Origin: an uncultured Flavobacteriaceae bacterium
Lineage (GTDB): Bacteria > Bacteroidota > Bacteroidia > Flavobacteriales > Flavobacteriaceae
Direction of reading: 5' to 3'
Length of the DNA: 64,000 nucleotides
Assembly (NCBI GenBank): GCA_943789455.1
Contig: CALSUE010000001.1
Coordinates: 499,001-563,000, forward strand
Positions within the stretch are counted from its first letter, which is position 1. Every line of letters begins with the position of its first letter. The position numbers and the translations under genes were made by a program. Shown here piece after piece: positions 35,933 through 45,871 of the stretch. The notes below the pieces were generated by a model. It saw nothing but the letters and a program-made list of their open reading frames with translations, was not told where the DNA came from and made no database searches.

Positions 35933-36679
35933 TTATGTCAACATCCCTCCGTCAACAGATAAGGTTTGACCAGTAATATAACTACTCATATCAGAAGCTA
36001 AAAATACACACGCATTCGCAATATCTTCTGGACTTCCTCCTCTTTTTAAAGGAATTGCATCTCTCCAACTTTGTACTGTAGCTTCATCTAATTTTCCTGT
36101 CATTTCAGTTTCAATAAAACCCGGAGCAATCACATTACTTCTAATATTTCTTGATCCTAATTCTAAAGCAACCGATTTAGAAAAACCTACGATACCTGCT
36201 TTAGAGGCTGCATAGTTTGATTGTCCAGCGTTTCCTTTTAATCCAACTACAGAACTCATGTTAATAATTGACCCTGCACGTTGCTTCATCATTGGTCTAA
36301 TGACAGCTTTTGTCATGTTAAATACCGACTTAAGGTTTACTTCAATTACTTTATCGAAATCGTCTTCAGAAATTCTCATTAACAAATTGTCTTTGGTAAT
36401 TCCTGCATTGTTAACCAACACATCGATACTTCCAAATTCTTTTAATATTTCTTTTGCTAATTCTTGAGCTGTATCAAATTCAGCTGCATTTGATTGATAT
36501 CCTTTAGCCTTGATTCCTAAAGCATTTAATTCAGTTTCTAAAGCAATGGCTGCATCTACTGAAGAACTATAGGTAAAAGCTATATTAGCTCCTTGTTTTG
36601 CAAATTCAACTGCAATTCCACGTCCAATTCCACGAGTAGCTCCAGTTATGATTGCAATTTTATTTTCTAATAATTTCAT
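35933..36679 (-). CDS. fabG: 3-oxoacyl-ACP reductase FabG
   Basis: 248 residues, classical short-chain dehydrogenase. NADP-binding TGATRGIGRG (12-21), NNAG motif at 90-93 and the triad Ser143, Tyr156, Lys160 (SNYAASKAG). Reduces 3-oxoacyl-ACP in fatty acid synthesis. It has its own terminator on both sides and is therefore probably monocistronic. Many SDR enzymes look alike, but the length and TGQTLSVDGGM end fit FabG well. Confidence 0.95.
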   Translation of the reverse strand: MKLLENKIAIITGATRGIGRGIAVEFAKQGANIAFTYSSSVDAAIALETELNALGIKAKGYQSNAAEFDTAQELAKEILKEFGSIDVLVNNAGITKDNLLMRISEDDFDKVIEVNLKSVFNMTKAVIRPMMKQRAGSIINMSSVVGLKGNAGQSNYAASKAGIVGFSKSVALELGSRNIRSNVIAPGFIETEMTGKLDEATVQSWRDAIPLKRGGSPEDIANACVFLASDMSSYITGQTLSVDGGMLT

Positions 36680-36730
36680 AAATTAATAATAGTTTATTTT
36701 CAAATATAATTCTTTTTTTAACAAAAAATC

Positions 36731-36747
36731 CTCGTATCAAATACGAG
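36731..36747 (-). terminator. Terminator of sucD
   Basis: Perfect 7-bp stem CTCGTAT / ATACGAG with a CAA loop, followed on the minus strand by a T-rich run (plus-strand A run at 36722-36728). It lies 33 bases after the sucD stop. Confidence 0.82.
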
Positions 36748-36779
36748 AATTTTTATTAGAATAGATTTAATTCTAGTAA

Positions 36780-37652
36780 TTATTTTAATACACTTGCAAT
36801 CATTTCTCCGATTTTAGCAGGAGAATCAACTACGTGAATTCCATTTTCTGCTAAAATTTTCATTTTTGCTTGTGCAGTATCATCTTCACCTCCAACAATA
36901 GCTCCAGCATGCCCCATAGTTCTTCCTGCTGGCGCAGTCTGACCTGCTATAAAACCTACAACTGGCTTTCTATTTCCGTCAGCTTTGATCCATTTAGCAG
37001 CTTCCGCTTCTAATTGACCTCCAATTTCACCAATCATGACAATTGCTTCAGTTTCATCATCATTCATTAATAATTCAACTGCTTCTTTTGTTGTGGTACC
37101 TATAATAGGATCTCCTCCAATACCAATAGCTGTTGTAATTCCGTATCCTTGTTTTACAACTTGATCGGCAGCTTCATAGGTTAATGTACCTGATTTAGAA
37201 ACGATTCCAACTTTACCTTTTTTGAAGATAAATCCTGGCATAATGCCAACTTTAGCTTCATCTGGAGTAATTACACCTGGACAGTTTGGACCAACCAATG
37301 TACAATCTTTACCATCGATATATGCTTTTACTTTTACCATATCAGCAGTAGGAATTCCTTCTGTAATACAAATGATTACTTTAATTCCAGCATCCGCAGA
37401 TTCCATAATTGCATCTGCAGCAAAAGCAGGTGGTACAAAAATTATAGAAGTATCAGCTCCAACTTTCTCTACTGATTCTTTAACAGTGTTGAATACCGGC
37501 TTTCCAAGGTGTTCTTGTCCTCCTTTTCCTGGAGTAACTCCTCCTACTACATTTGTTCCGTAATCAATCATTTGACCTGCGTGAAATGTTCCTTCACTAC
37601 CTGTAAAACCTTGAACGATAATTTTTGAATCTTTATTTACTAAAACACTCAT
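36780..37652 (-). CDS. sucD: Succinyl-CoA synthetase, alpha subunit
   Basis: 290 residues. CoA-binding N-terminus ([22 protein letters not shown], shown in part), PNCPGVITP, and the phosphorylated His248 in GHAGAIVGG. Makes ATP or GTP from succinyl-CoA in the TCA cycle with SucC, whose gene is not in the window. It closes the minus-strand lipid A gene run, 62 bases after the second lpxD-like gene. Confidence 0.97.
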   Translation of the reverse strand: MSVLVNKDSKIIVQGFTGSEGTFHAGQMIDYGTNVVGGVTPGKGGQEHLGKPVFNTVKESVEKVGADTSIIFVPPAFAADAIMESADAGIKVIICITEGIPTADMVKVKAYIDGKDCTLVGPNCPGVITPDEAKVGIMPGFIFKKGKVGIVSKSGTLTYEAADQVVKQGYGITTAIGIGGDPIIGTTTKEAVELLMNDDETEAIVMIGEIGGQLEAEAAKWIKADGNRKPVVGFIAGQTAPAGRTMGHAGAIVGGEDDTAQAKMKILAENGIHVVDSPAKIGEMIASVLK

Positions 37653-37714
37653 GTTATAATTTTATCTGATAATTTGTGCAAAAATACTTTATTGTTTGAA
37701 GCAAAAAAAGAAAA

Positions 37715-38641
37715 TTATCTTTTCTTTTCTTCTCTCATTAATCTCTTTAAATACGCTAACTCTTTTAACTTTTCTCGTGATTCTGATATGGGTGTTCCAA
37801 AATAAGTCTTACCTCCTGGAATTGACTTTGTTACTCCTGTTTGGCCTAAAATAACAGCACCTTTTCCAATGGTAATCCCGCTGTTGGTTCCTACTTGTCC
37901 CCAAAGGGTTACTTCGTCTTCAATAATTACACAACCAGCAATACCAGTTTGTGAGGCTATTAGGCATTTTTTCCCAATCTTAGTGTCATGACCAACATGA
38001 ACCTGATTATCTATTTTTGTTCCATTACCAATTGTTGTATCTCCTGTAACTCCCTTGTCTATAGTACAAGAAGCTCCAATATGAACATTGTCTTTTAAAA
38101 TTACTCTACCTCCTGAGATTAATTGATCGAAGCCCTCTGGTCTATTCTTGTAGTAAAATGCATCAGCACCTAATACAGTATTTGCATGAATCACTACATT
38201 ATCACCTATAACGGTGTTATCGTAAATCGTAACATTGGGATGAATCAAACAACTTTTTCCAATTTTCACATTGTTTCCAATAAAAACATTTGGCTGAACA
38301 ACCGTTCCTTCTCCTATACTAGCGGTAGTAGCTATACTTTCTTTAGAATTTTTAAAAGGGTTAAAATGATTTGTAATTTTATTGAAATCACGAAATGGAT
38401 CATCTGAAATCAACAGTGACTTTCCTTCTGGACAATCAACTTCTTTATTAATTAAAATAGTTGTGGCAGCAGATTCTAATGCTTTTTGGTAATACTTTGG
38501 GTGATCAACAAAAACAATATCTCCAGATTCTACAACATGAATTTCATTAATACCTGAAATTAAGAAATCTTGATCACCAACAAATTTTGCATCAATTAGA
38601 GTAGCTATTTTTTGTAAAGTTTGTACAATTTTAAATTTCAT
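37715..38641 (-). CDS. Second LpxD-like UDP-3-O-acylglucosamine N-acyltransferase
   Basis: 308 residues with a left-handed beta-helix built from hexapeptide repeats (about 100-270) and an N-terminal LpxD-like uridine-binding domain (FVDHPKYYQKALESAA). The His believed to be catalytic in LpxD is present (NQVHVGHDTKIG), as is ASQTGIAG. It is a paralogue of the LpxD encoded at 41.4-42.5 kb and about 40 residues shorter. It may acylate a different sugar or use another acyl chain. Nine bases downstream of efp. Confidence 0.85.
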   Translation of the reverse strand: MKFKIVQTLQKIATLIDAKFVGDQDFLISGINEIHVVESGDIVFVDHPKYYQKALESAATTILINKEVDCPEGKSLLISDDPFRDFNKITNHFNPFKNSKESIATTASIGEGTVVQPNVFIGNNVKIGKSCLIHPNVTIYDNTVIGDNVVIHANTVLGADAFYYKNRPEGFDQLISGGRVILKDNVHIGASCTIDKGVTGDTTIGNGTKIDNQVHVGHDTKIGKKCLIASQTGIAGCVIIEDEVTLWGQVGTNSGITIGKGAVILGQTGVTKSIPGGKTYFGTPISESREKLKELAYLKRLMREEKKR

Positions 38642-38650
38642 TCAGAATCT

Positions 38651-39217
38651 TTAAACTTTAATTCTTTCTTGATAAGTTCCTTTAGTAGTTTCAACTTTAA
38701 TTTTATCTCCTTCATTAATAAAAAGGGGAACGTTTACAGTAGCCCCAGATTCTACTTTTGCAGGCTTAGTGGCATTTGTAGCTGTATTACCTTTAACACC
38801 TGGCTCTGTGTGAATTACCTCCAAAATAACACTGGCTGGCATATCTACAGATAATGGCATATCATCTTCAGAATTAATGATTATGGTGACAGTCTCTCCT
38901 TCTTTCATTAAGTCTGGTGAATCTAATGTGCTTTTTTGTAATTCAATTTGACTATAGTCATCATTATTCATAAAATGATAGGTTTCACCTTCATTATATA
39001 AGTATTGAAACTTATGAGTTTCTACACGAACATCTTCAATTTTTCTTCCGGCTGGAAAAGTATTATCAACTACCTTTCCATTGGTTACACTTTTAAGTTT
39101 TGTTCTAACAAAAGCAGGTCCTTTTCCTGGTTTTACATGTAAAAATTCTATAATCTTGTATATATCATTATTGTACCTAATGCATAATCCGTTTCTAATG
39201 TCTGATGTTGTTGCCAT
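38651..39217 (-). CDS. efp: Elongation factor P
   Basis: 188 residues in three beta-barrel domains. The loop KPGKGPAFVRT carries Lys32, the position that is modified in many bacteria. Relieves ribosome stalling at polyproline. It is embedded between lpxA and the second lpxD-like gene, an order I recall from other flavobacteria. Confidence 0.97.
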   Translation of the reverse strand: MATTSDIRNGLCIRYNNDIYKIIEFLHVKPGKGPAFVRTKLKSVTNGKVVDNTFPAGRKIEDVRVETHKFQYLYNEGETYHFMNNDDYSQIELQKSTLDSPDLMKEGETVTIIINSEDDMPLSVDMPASVILEVIHTEPGVKGNTATNATKPAKVESGATVNVPLFINEGDKIKVETTKGTYQERIKV

Positions 39218-39265
39218 AGTAATATGATCCTTGTTTAATGTTTAAATAGTAATTGTAAAATTTAA

Positions 39266-40048
39266 TTAACCTCCCCAATATCCTTTCATAATACCTCTTT
39301 GTGAATTTCGAATAAATAATAATATTTCATCTCTTTCAGAGGTAGCTTCCATTTCGGCTTCAATTTTCTCAACAGCTTGAGTGGTATTATAATTTTTTTG
39401 ATAAAGTATTCTGTATATATTCTGAATTTCACTTATCTTTTGAGTAGAAAAACCTCTTCGACGTAAACCAATAGAGTTAATTCCTACATAAGACAAAGGC
39501 TCTTTTGCAGCTTTTGTATAGGGCGGTACGTCTTTCCTAACTAAAGACCCACCAGAAACCATAGCATGATCACCTATATGAATAAATTGATGAATTGCAG
39601 CTAGACCACCAATTATTGCATATTCTCCAATACTAACATGACCTGCTAAAGCCACTCCATTCACAACAATAGCATTATTACCAATAACACAATCATGAGC
39701 GATATGGACTGTTGCCATAATTAATACATTTTCTCCTATTTTTGTTTCACCAGAAGCACTAGTACCTCTATTGATAGTTACACATTCACGAACAGTTGTA
39801 TTATCACCAATAATTGTAAGTGAATCTTCTCCCTCAAATTTTAAATCTTGTGGAATGGCAGAAATCACTGCACCAGGAAATATTCTACAATTTTTACCGA
39901 TCCTAGCACCTTCCATGATGGTTACATTAGATCCAATCCAAGTTCCTGATCCAATGTGAACGTTAGCATGTATCGTTGTAAATGGCTCGATAACAACATT
40001 TCTAGCTATTTTTGCTTGAGGATGAACGTAAGCTAATGGTTGATTCAT
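39266..40048 (-). CDS. lpxA: UDP-N-acetylglucosamine O-acyltransferase LpxA
   Basis: 260 residues: hexapeptide-repeat beta-helix (1-190) followed by a C-terminal helical part. The catalytic His segment VHIAHDCVIGNN is present. First committed acylation of lipid A synthesis. Its ATG overlaps the lpxC-fabZ stop by 4 bases, so the two are translationally coupled. Confidence 0.96.
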   Translation of the reverse strand: MNQPLAYVHPQAKIARNVVIEPFTTIHANVHIGSGTWIGSNVTIMEGARIGKNCRIFPGAVISAIPQDLKFEGEDSLTIIGDNTTVRECVTINRGTSASGETKIGENVLIMATVHIAHDCVIGNNAIVVNGVALAGHVSIGEYAIIGGLAAIHQFIHIGDHAMVSGGSLVRKDVPPYTKAAKEPLSYVGINSIGLRRRGFSTQKISEIQNIYRILYQKNYNTTQAVEKIEAEMEATSERDEILLFIRNSQRGIMKGYWGG

Positions 40049-41445
40049 GATTCTGGTCTTTTTGATATTTGTGCCATTAACTCAGCTTCAACAACTAATC
40101 TATTATTGGCATATCCATAAGCTTGCATATGACAGATACCTCTTCTTATTGGAGTAATCAATTCTGCTTTGAAAATTAGAGTATCACCTGGTAATACCTT
40201 TTGCTTAAACTTAACTTTATCTATTTTCATAAAGTAAGTCAAATAGTTTTCTGGGTCAGGAACGGTGCTTAAAACTAAAATACCTCCACATTGAGCCATC
40301 GCTTCAACCTGAAGTACACCAGGCATTACGGGTGCTCCTGGAAAATGTCCTGTAAAAAACCCTTCATTCATGGTAACATTTTTCATTCCTATAACATGCT
40401 TATCAGACAATTCTATAATTCTATCTACAAACAAGAAGGGTGGTCTATGTGGTAAAATATCCATAATTTGATGAATATCCATTAATGGAGGAACATTCAA
40501 ATCAATTTGAGGAATATTATTTCTTTTTTCTAACTTTATAACTTTTGCTAATTTTTTAGCAAATTGAGTGTTTACTAGATGCCCTGGCTTATTAGCAATA
40601 ATCTTACCTCTAATACGAGTACCTGTAAGGGCTAAATCTCCAATAACATCAAGAAGTTTATGTCTAGCTGCTTCGTTTGCCCAATGTAAATTTAGATTGT
40701 CTAAAATTCCATTAGACTTAACTTTAATGTCCTCTTTTTTGAATGCTTTTTTTAATTTCTGCATCGTTGTATCAGATAATTCCTTGTCAACATATACAAT
40801 AGCATTATTAAGATCACCTCCTTTTATAAGATCATTTTCTAATAACATTTCTATTTCATGAAGAAAGCTAAAAGTTCTTGCGTCTGCTATTTCTTCTTTA
40901 AAATCTGAAATTCTATCTAATGTTGCATTCTGAGTACCTAAAATTTTTGTACCAAAATCTACCATAGTAGTAACTTGATATTCATCAGAAGGCATTAAAA
41001 TTATTTCACTTCCTGTGATTTCGTCTTTGTGTGAAATAATTTCTTTAACTATATATTCTTCAATGTCAGCATCTAAAGTTTTAATTCCGGCTTTTTCTAA
41101 TGCTTTTACAAAAAACTTTGATGAACCATCCATAATAGGAGGTTCAGATGCATTAATTTCAATCATTAAATTATCAATATCTAAGCCAACTGCTGCGGCT
41201 AACACGTGCTCTGAAGTTTGGATTAAAACACCATTTTTTTCAAGGTTTGTACCTCTTTGGGTATTAACAACATATTCTGCCTTTGCTTCTATTGTTGGAC
41301 TTCCTGTTAAATCAACTCTTCTGAAAGCAAATCCATGATTTTCAGGAGCAGGCTTGAAGGTCATTTTAACCTCATTACCAGTATGTAATCCCACACCTGA
41401 TAAACTAACCTCATTTTGTATTGTTTTCTGTTTTTTACTCATCAT
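40045..41445 (-). CDS. Bifunctional LpxC deacetylase / FabZ dehydratase
   Basis: 466 residues. Residues 1 to about 300 are LpxC, the zinc-dependent UDP-3-O-acyl-GlcNAc deacetylase (zinc ligands His80 in [11 protein letters not shown] and the later [14 protein letters not shown] segment). Residues about 320-466 are FabZ, the 3-hydroxyacyl-ACP dehydratase ([31 protein letters not shown]; His and Glu conserved). This fusion is known in Bacteroidota. It couples lipid A synthesis with the acyl pool. It overlaps lpxD by 11 bases and lpxA by 4. Confidence 0.96.
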   Translation of the reverse strand: MMSKKQKTIQNEVSLSGVGLHTGNEVKMTFKPAPENHGFAFRRVDLTGSPTIEAKAEYVVNTQRGTNLEKNGVLIQTSEHVLAAAVGLDIDNLMIEINASEPPIMDGSSKFFVKALEKAGIKTLDADIEEYIVKEIISHKDEITGSEIILMPSDEYQVTTMVDFGTKILGTQNATLDRISDFKEEIADARTFSFLHEIEMLLENDLIKGGDLNNAIVYVDKELSDTTMQKLKKAFKKEDIKVKSNGILDNLNLHWANEAARHKLLDVIGDLALTGTRIRGKIIANKPGHLVNTQFAKKLAKVIKLEKRNNIPQIDLNVPPLMDIHQIMDILPHRPPFLFVDRIIELSDKHVIGMKNVTMNEGFFTGHFPGAPVMPGVLQVEAMAQCGGILVLSTVPDPENYLTYFMKIDKVKFKQKVLPGDTLIFKAELITPIRRGICHMQAYGYANNRLVVEAELMAQISKRPES

Positions 41446-42475
41446 TTAAATTTTGAGTATTAAGTTCTTTTTCTAATTTGTTAATTCTACTAATAGTTTT
41501 TGGCAGATTCTTAAAGTATACATATGATTTATTAAAATCAGAGTAAGCAAACGCAGGCGATCCTTGAACGACTTCGTGGTCTTTTAAGTTTTTTGAAATT
41601 CCGGACTGAGCTTGTATCTTTAAAAAACTTCCAAGAGTAAGATGTCCAGCAATACCTACTTGACCTCCAATCATGCACCCCTCACCTAGCTTCGTAGATC
41701 CTGCTATACCAGTCTGTGCAGCAATAACAGTGTTTCTACCTATTTCAACATTGTGGGCAATCTGAACTTGATTGTCTAATTTAACCCCACTCCTTATAAT
41801 TGTTGATCCAAGTGTAGCTCTGTCTATCGTTGTACTTGACCCTATATCTACATTGTTTTCTATAATAACATTTCCAGTTTGTGGTATTTTAACAAACTCC
41901 CCTTTTTCGTTGGGTGTAAAGCCAAACCCATCTGAACCAATGATTGCTCCTGAATGAAATGTGCAATCATTTCCAATTTCTGATTCTGAATAAATTTTTA
42001 CTCCTGAAAAAATCAAACAATTATTACCAATCGTTACATTATCTCCAATATAAACATTTGGATAAATTTTTACATTTTCACCAACTGTAACATTTTCACC
42101 AATATAACTAAATGCACCGATATACTCATCTTTGCCAATGGACGCTGAATTTGATATATAATTGGGCTCCTCTCTTCCTAGCTTGTTATTCTTGACTTGG
42201 TTGTAGAATTCTAGTACTTTTGAAAAAGCTTTATAAGCGTCTTTAACTCTTATCAAAGTTGTACTAACATGTTTCTCCAATTTAAATGTATCATTGACAA
42301 TAGTTATTGAAGCTTCTGTAGTGTATAAATAAGAATTATATTTAGGGTTAGATAAAAACGTAAGAGATCCGTCTGTGCCTTCTTCTATTTTTGAGAGTCT
42401 AAAAACTTCGGCTTCAGAATCCCCTTCAATTTCACCTTCTAGGATTTGAGCTATTTGGTTGGCTGTGAATTTCAT
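41435..42475 (-). CDS. lpxD: UDP-3-O-acylglucosamine N-acyltransferase LpxD
   Basis: 346 residues from ATG 42475 ([14 protein letters not shown]); the frame extends three codons to a TTG at 42484, which I reject. N-terminal uridine-binding domain, then hexapeptide-repeat helix (about 100-320) with the catalytic His in [12 protein letters not shown]. Adds the N-linked acyl chain in lipid A synthesis. The HD hydrolase gene ends 29 bases upstream. A -7 box lies only 6 bases before the ATG. Confidence 0.95.
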   Translation of the reverse strand: MKFTANQIAQILEGEIEGDSEAEVFRLSKIEEGTDGSLTFLSNPKYNSYLYTTEASITIVNDTFKLEKHVSTTLIRVKDAYKAFSKVLEFYNQVKNNKLGREEPNYISNSASIGKDEYIGAFSYIGENVTVGENVKIYPNVYIGDNVTIGNNCLIFSGVKIYSESEIGNDCTFHSGAIIGSDGFGFTPNEKGEFVKIPQTGNVIIENNVDIGSSTTIDRATLGSTIIRSGVKLDNQVQIAHNVEIGRNTVIAAQTGIAGSTKLGEGCMIGGQVGIAGHLTLGSFLKIQAQSGISKNLKDHEVVQGSPAFAYSDFNKSYVYFKNLPKTISRINKLEKELNTQNLNDE

Positions 42476-42481
42476 CTTCTG

Positions 42482-42489
42482 CAAAAGTA
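42482..42489 (-). promoter_or_regulatory. Candidate -7 box just before lpxD
   Basis: Minus strand TACTTTTG, a TAnnTTTG match. Its end is 6 bases from the lpxD ATG, which would give a nearly leaderless mRNA. It may be fortuitous. Confidence 0.4.
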
Positions 42490-42504
42490 TAAAAAATTGT
42501 AAGA

Positions 42505-43743
42505 TTAGGCTAATTCCATTTTCTTAGGATAGCAAATAAAAAACTTTTTAACTGGTTTGGAGAGTGCTTGCAAATTTAATTGATCAGATGCTAGGACTAT
42601 ATCTTCAATATCCCCATTTTTATTTAAAATCTTAATTGGCTGGTTTTTATTATAAGCTTGATTAGAAATATCTCCATTGAATACAAAATATGAAGCTTCT
42701 TTTTCTGTTAGACCTGATGAAATCATTAATTTATTTGTAAACGTTAAAAAATCAATTTCTGAAACCAATTCGTCAAAGATTTCAATCTTTAAGAGATTCC
42801 TATTTACTATCATACTAGATAAATTAGAAATAATTTTGTCAGAATGGTTAGTCCATTCTTTAATTGCAGACAATAGATCATAATCATCTAACTCAGAAAA
42901 TAACGCTAAAACTTTTGCATCAAAATTATCTTTATTCGTTTTGTTGTATAAGAAATAACGCAATGAAGAACTGCAGAATAGATCTATTTTTTTTTCAGCT
43001 AACTCCTTTGCTCTCTTAAGAACTTTAACTAACATGTGTTCTGCCACTATACTAGTTTTATGAAGATATACTTGCCAATACATCAACCTTCGCGCAATTA
43101 AAAATTTTTCTACAGAATATATACCCTTTTTTTCAATGACTAACTCGTCATTGACTACATTCATCATAGCAATTAATCTATCTGAACTAATATTTCCTTC
43201 AGCAACTCCAGTATAGAAACTATCTCTTTTCAAATAATCTAATCTATCAATATCTAACTGACTAGAAATTAGTTGTTGTAAAAAAAGACGATGATATTTA
43301 CCCGTAAAAATTTCAATCGCTAAATCTAATTTTCCATTAAATTCTTTATTGAGTTGTTGCATATATTTTAAGGAAATTTCCTCATGTGTAATTCCTGTGA
43401 CGATACTATGCTCAAGAGCGTGAGAAAATGCACCGTGACCAATGTCATGAAGTAAAATAGCAATACACAAAGCAGTTTCCTCATCTTTTGAAATCTTCAC
43501 CCCTTTCATAGTTAATACACTTATTGCTTTCTGCATTAAATGAAGACACCCCAAAGCATGATGAAAACGAGTATGATTAGCTCCTGGATATACTAGATTG
43601 GAGAGCCCCATTTGTGATACTCTTCTTAAGCGTTGAAAACTTGCATGTTCAATAATATCGAAGATTAAACTATTTGGTATTCTTATAAAACCATATATAG
43701 GGTCATTCAATATTTTTAATTTGTTTGTTGATTGGTAATTCAA
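42505..43743 (-). CDS. HD domain phosphohydrolase (dGTPase/SAMHD1-like)
   Basis: 412 residues. The HD signature is clear: [30 protein letters not shown] and the late Asp in [16 protein letters not shown]. The N-terminal half matches the dNTPase/SAMHD1-like HD family ([11 protein letters not shown] start). The C-terminal part has no assignable domain. It lies upstream of lpxD on the same strand, a constant neighbour in flavobacteria as far as I recall. Likely substrate a (d)NTP; unproven. Confidence 0.9.
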   Translation of the reverse strand: MNYQSTNKLKILNDPIYGFIRIPNSLIFDIIEHASFQRLRRVSQMGLSNLVYPGANHTRFHHALGCLHLMQKAISVLTMKGVKISKDEETALCIAILLHDIGHGAFSHALEHSIVTGITHEEISLKYMQQLNKEFNGKLDLAIEIFTGKYHRLFLQQLISSQLDIDRLDYLKRDSFYTGVAEGNISSDRLIAMMNVVNDELVIEKKGIYSVEKFLIARRLMYWQVYLHKTSIVAEHMLVKVLKRAKELAEKKIDLFCSSSLRYFLYNKTNKDNFDAKVLALFSELDDYDLLSAIKEWTNHSDKIISNLSSMIVNRNLLKIEIFDELVSEIDFLTFTNKLMISSGLTEKEASYFVFNGDISNQAYNKNQPIKILNKNGDIEDIVLASDQLNLQALSKPVKKFFICYPKKMELA

Positions 43744-43863
43744 ATCCTCAAATTTTTTTTATGATTACAAACTAAAGCCTAAATTTACGCTTTACAAAGT
43801 ATAATCTATCTTTATTAGGAATATTTTATCATTTTCAAAGTATTCAAATCATAACAAATAAAT

Positions 43864-43883
43864 ACTTTTAACGTTTTAAAAGT
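43864..43883. repeat. Perfect inverted repeat in the porX leader
   Basis: ACTTTTAA (43864-43871) and TTAAAAGT (43876-43883) around CGTT, ending 17 bases before the porX ATG and followed by an A run. It could be an operator or a leader hairpin. It is AT-rich, so chance cannot be excluded. Confidence 0.45.
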
Positions 43884-43900
43884 AAAAAAATAATTTAATT

Positions 43901-45448
43901 ATGAATAGTATTCAGATTTTATGGGTTGATGATGAAATAGATTTATTAAAGCCTCACATTTTATTTCTTGAACAAAAAGGGTACAATCTCACCTCCTGTA
44001 CTAATGGAGCTGATGCTATAGAATTAGTTAAAAAATCTAATTTTGATATCATTTTTTTAGATGAGAATATGCCTGGAATTAATGGTTTAGAGACATTATC
44101 AGAAATCAAACAATTGCAATCTAATTTACCCGTGGTAATGATTACAAAAAGTGAGGAGGAATATATCATGGAAGAAGCTATTGGTTCTAAAATTGCAGAT
44201 TATCTCATAAAGCCTGTAAATCCCAATCAAATCTTATTAAGTCTTAAAAAAAATCTTGATCATTCTAGATTAATTTCAGAAAAGACCACCTCAAACTATC
44301 AACAAGAATTTCGAAAAATATCGATGGATTTAATGTCTGTCAATTCACATGAAGATTGGGTGGAATTGTATAAAAAATTAGTGCACTGGGAACTTGAATT
44401 GGAAAACATTAATGACTCTAGTATGCTTGAAATTCTGGAAAGTCAGAAATCTGAAGCCAATAACTTATTTTATAAATTTATTAAAAAAAATTACCAAGAG
44501 TATTTAACGTCATCTAATCAACCCACGTTTTCACACACAATGTTCAAAAATTATATTGTGCCTAATCTATCTAGTGATCAAGGTGTTTTATGGATTGTAA
44601 TTGATAATTTGAGATACGATCAATATCGAATGCTAGAACCCTTAATAAATAACTATTACAAAAAAGAAGAAGAATATTCATATTATAGTATTCTACCTAC
44701 CGCTACTCAATATGCAAGAAATTCTATTTTTTCAGGTTTAATGCCCTCTGAAATGGAAAAAAAACATCCAAAATTATGGAAAAATGATACAGATGAAGGT
44801 GGTAAAAATATGTTTGAAAATGAATTTTTGAGACATCAAATTAATAGATTAAATCTTTCAATTAATCATGAATATTATAAAATCACTTCTTTAAAAGATG
44901 GGAAAGAATTAGCTACCAACTATAATGGAACTAAACAGAATGATCTAACTGTTTTAGTATATAACTTTGTAGATATGTTATCCCATGCTAAGACGGAAAT
45001 GGAAGTTATAAAAGAACTCGCAGGAGATGATAAAGCTTACAGATCTTTAACTGTTAGTTGGTTTAAAAATTCTCCTTTGTTTGAAATAATTAAAAAAGCT
45101 CAACAACTGAATCAAAAGCTAATTATTACAACAGATCATGGAACTATTAATTGTAAAAATCCAACTAAGATTATAGGTGATAGAAATATAAGTTCAAATT
45201 TAAGGTATAAGACAGGTAAAAGTATTTCGTATTCAGAAAAGGATGTTTTTGCTGTAAAAAATCCAAAAGATATATTTTTACCTAGTATTAGTTTTAATAG
45301 TCCATTTATTTTTGCGAAAGAAGACTTATTTTTTGCTTACCCAAATAATTATAATCATTTTGTAAATTACTATAAGAATACATATCAACATGGAGGAGTT
45401 TCTTTAGAGGAAATGATAATTCCTTGCGTTGTTTATAGCCCTAAATAA
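43901..45448 (+). CDS. porX: PorX: response regulator with C-terminal PglZ (alkaline phosphatase-like) domain
   Basis: 515 residues. The receiver domain (1-125) has the phosphoacceptor Asp54 (FLDENMPG), the acidic pair at 10-12 and the Lys in YLIKPVNP. After a helical linker (about 130-200), residues about 210-515 form the PglZ/alkaline-phosphatase-like domain (VLWIVIDNLRYDQYR metal site, LPTATQYARNSIFSG nucleophile Thr segment, TTDHGT). PorX is the T9SS two-component regulator and has a phosphodiesterase activity. The cognate kinase PorY is not here. Followed by tsaE after 6 bases. Confidence 0.95.
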   Translation: MNSIQILWVDDEIDLLKPHILFLEQKGYNLTSCTNGADAIELVKKSNFDIIFLDENMPGINGLETLSEIKQLQSNLPVVMITKSEEEYIMEEAIGSKIADYLIKPVNPNQILLSLKKNLDHSRLISEKTTSNYQQEFRKISMDLMSVNSHEDWVELYKKLVHWELELENINDSSMLEILESQKSEANNLFYKFIKKNYQEYLTSSNQPTFSHTMFKNYIVPNLSSDQGVLWIVIDNLRYDQYRMLEPLINNYYKKEEEYSYYSILPTATQYARNSIFSGLMPSEMEKKHPKLWKNDTDEGGKNMFENEFLRHQINRLNLSINHEYYKITSLKDGKELATNYNGTKQNDLTVLVYNFVDMLSHAKTEMEVIKELAGDDKAYRSLTVSWFKNSPLFEIIKKAQQLNQKLIITTDHGTINCKNPTKIIGDRNISSNLRYKTGKSISYSEKDVFAVKNPKDIFLPSISFNSPFIFAKEDLFFAYPNNYNHFVNYYKNTYQHGGVSLEEMIIPCVVYSPK

Positions 45449-45454
45449 TTTTCA

Positions 45455-45868
45455 ATGTCTATGAATAAAAACTACTCGTTATTAAATTTGAATCAAATTG
45501 CAAAAGATATTATAAAAAATTCTAAGCATAAAGTTCTTTTGTTTCATGGAGAGATGGGAGTTGGTAAAACAACACTAATAAAGGAAATTTGTAAAGAATT
45601 AGGAACTGATGACATCACAAGCTCTCCAACTTTTTCGATTGTTAATGAGTATATTACATTAAATGATGAAACTATTTATCATTTTGATTTTTATAGGTTA
45701 AATAATGAGGAAGAAGCTTACAATATTGGTGTTGAAGATTATTTTCACACAGATGCTTGGTGTCTTATTGAATGGCCTTTAGTAATTAAAAATTTACTAC
45801 CTTTAATAACAAATAATATTTATTTAACTAGGTTAGATGATGACCAACGTAATATTCAACTTAAATAA
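45455..45868 (+). CDS. tsaE: tRNA threonylcarbamoyladenosine biosynthesis ATPase TsaE
   Basis: 137 residues. Walker A HGEMGVGKTT (about 31-40), the SSPTFSIVNEY switch region and HFDFYRLN segment are typical. Works with TsaB and TsaD to make t6A37 of ANN-reading tRNAs. Lies between porX and alanine dehydrogenase with gaps of 6 and 3 bases, so all three form an operon. Confidence 0.96.
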   Translation: MSMNKNYSLLNLNQIAKDIIKNSKHKVLLFHGEMGVGKTTLIKEICKELGTDDITSSPTFSIVNEYITLNDETIYHFDFYRLNNEEEAYNIGVEDYFHTDAWCLIEWPLVIKNLLPLITNNIYLTRLDDDQRNIQLK

Positions 45869-45871
45869 ATT

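Noticed and set aside
37222..37563. A 113-codon open frame opposite sucD
   Set aside because: Mirrors the conserved coding frame of sucD, has no recognisable domain or promoter and is a shadow of that gene.
42505..43743. HD domain as Cas3 or a defence nuclease
   Set aside because: It is a dNTPase-like HD hydrolase fixed to the lipid A cluster; there is no CRISPR array or cas gene.
43901..45448. PglZ domain as a BREX-type phage-defence component
   Set aside because: The protein has an N-terminal response-regulator receiver and matches PorX of the T9SS pathway; no other BREX gene is near.
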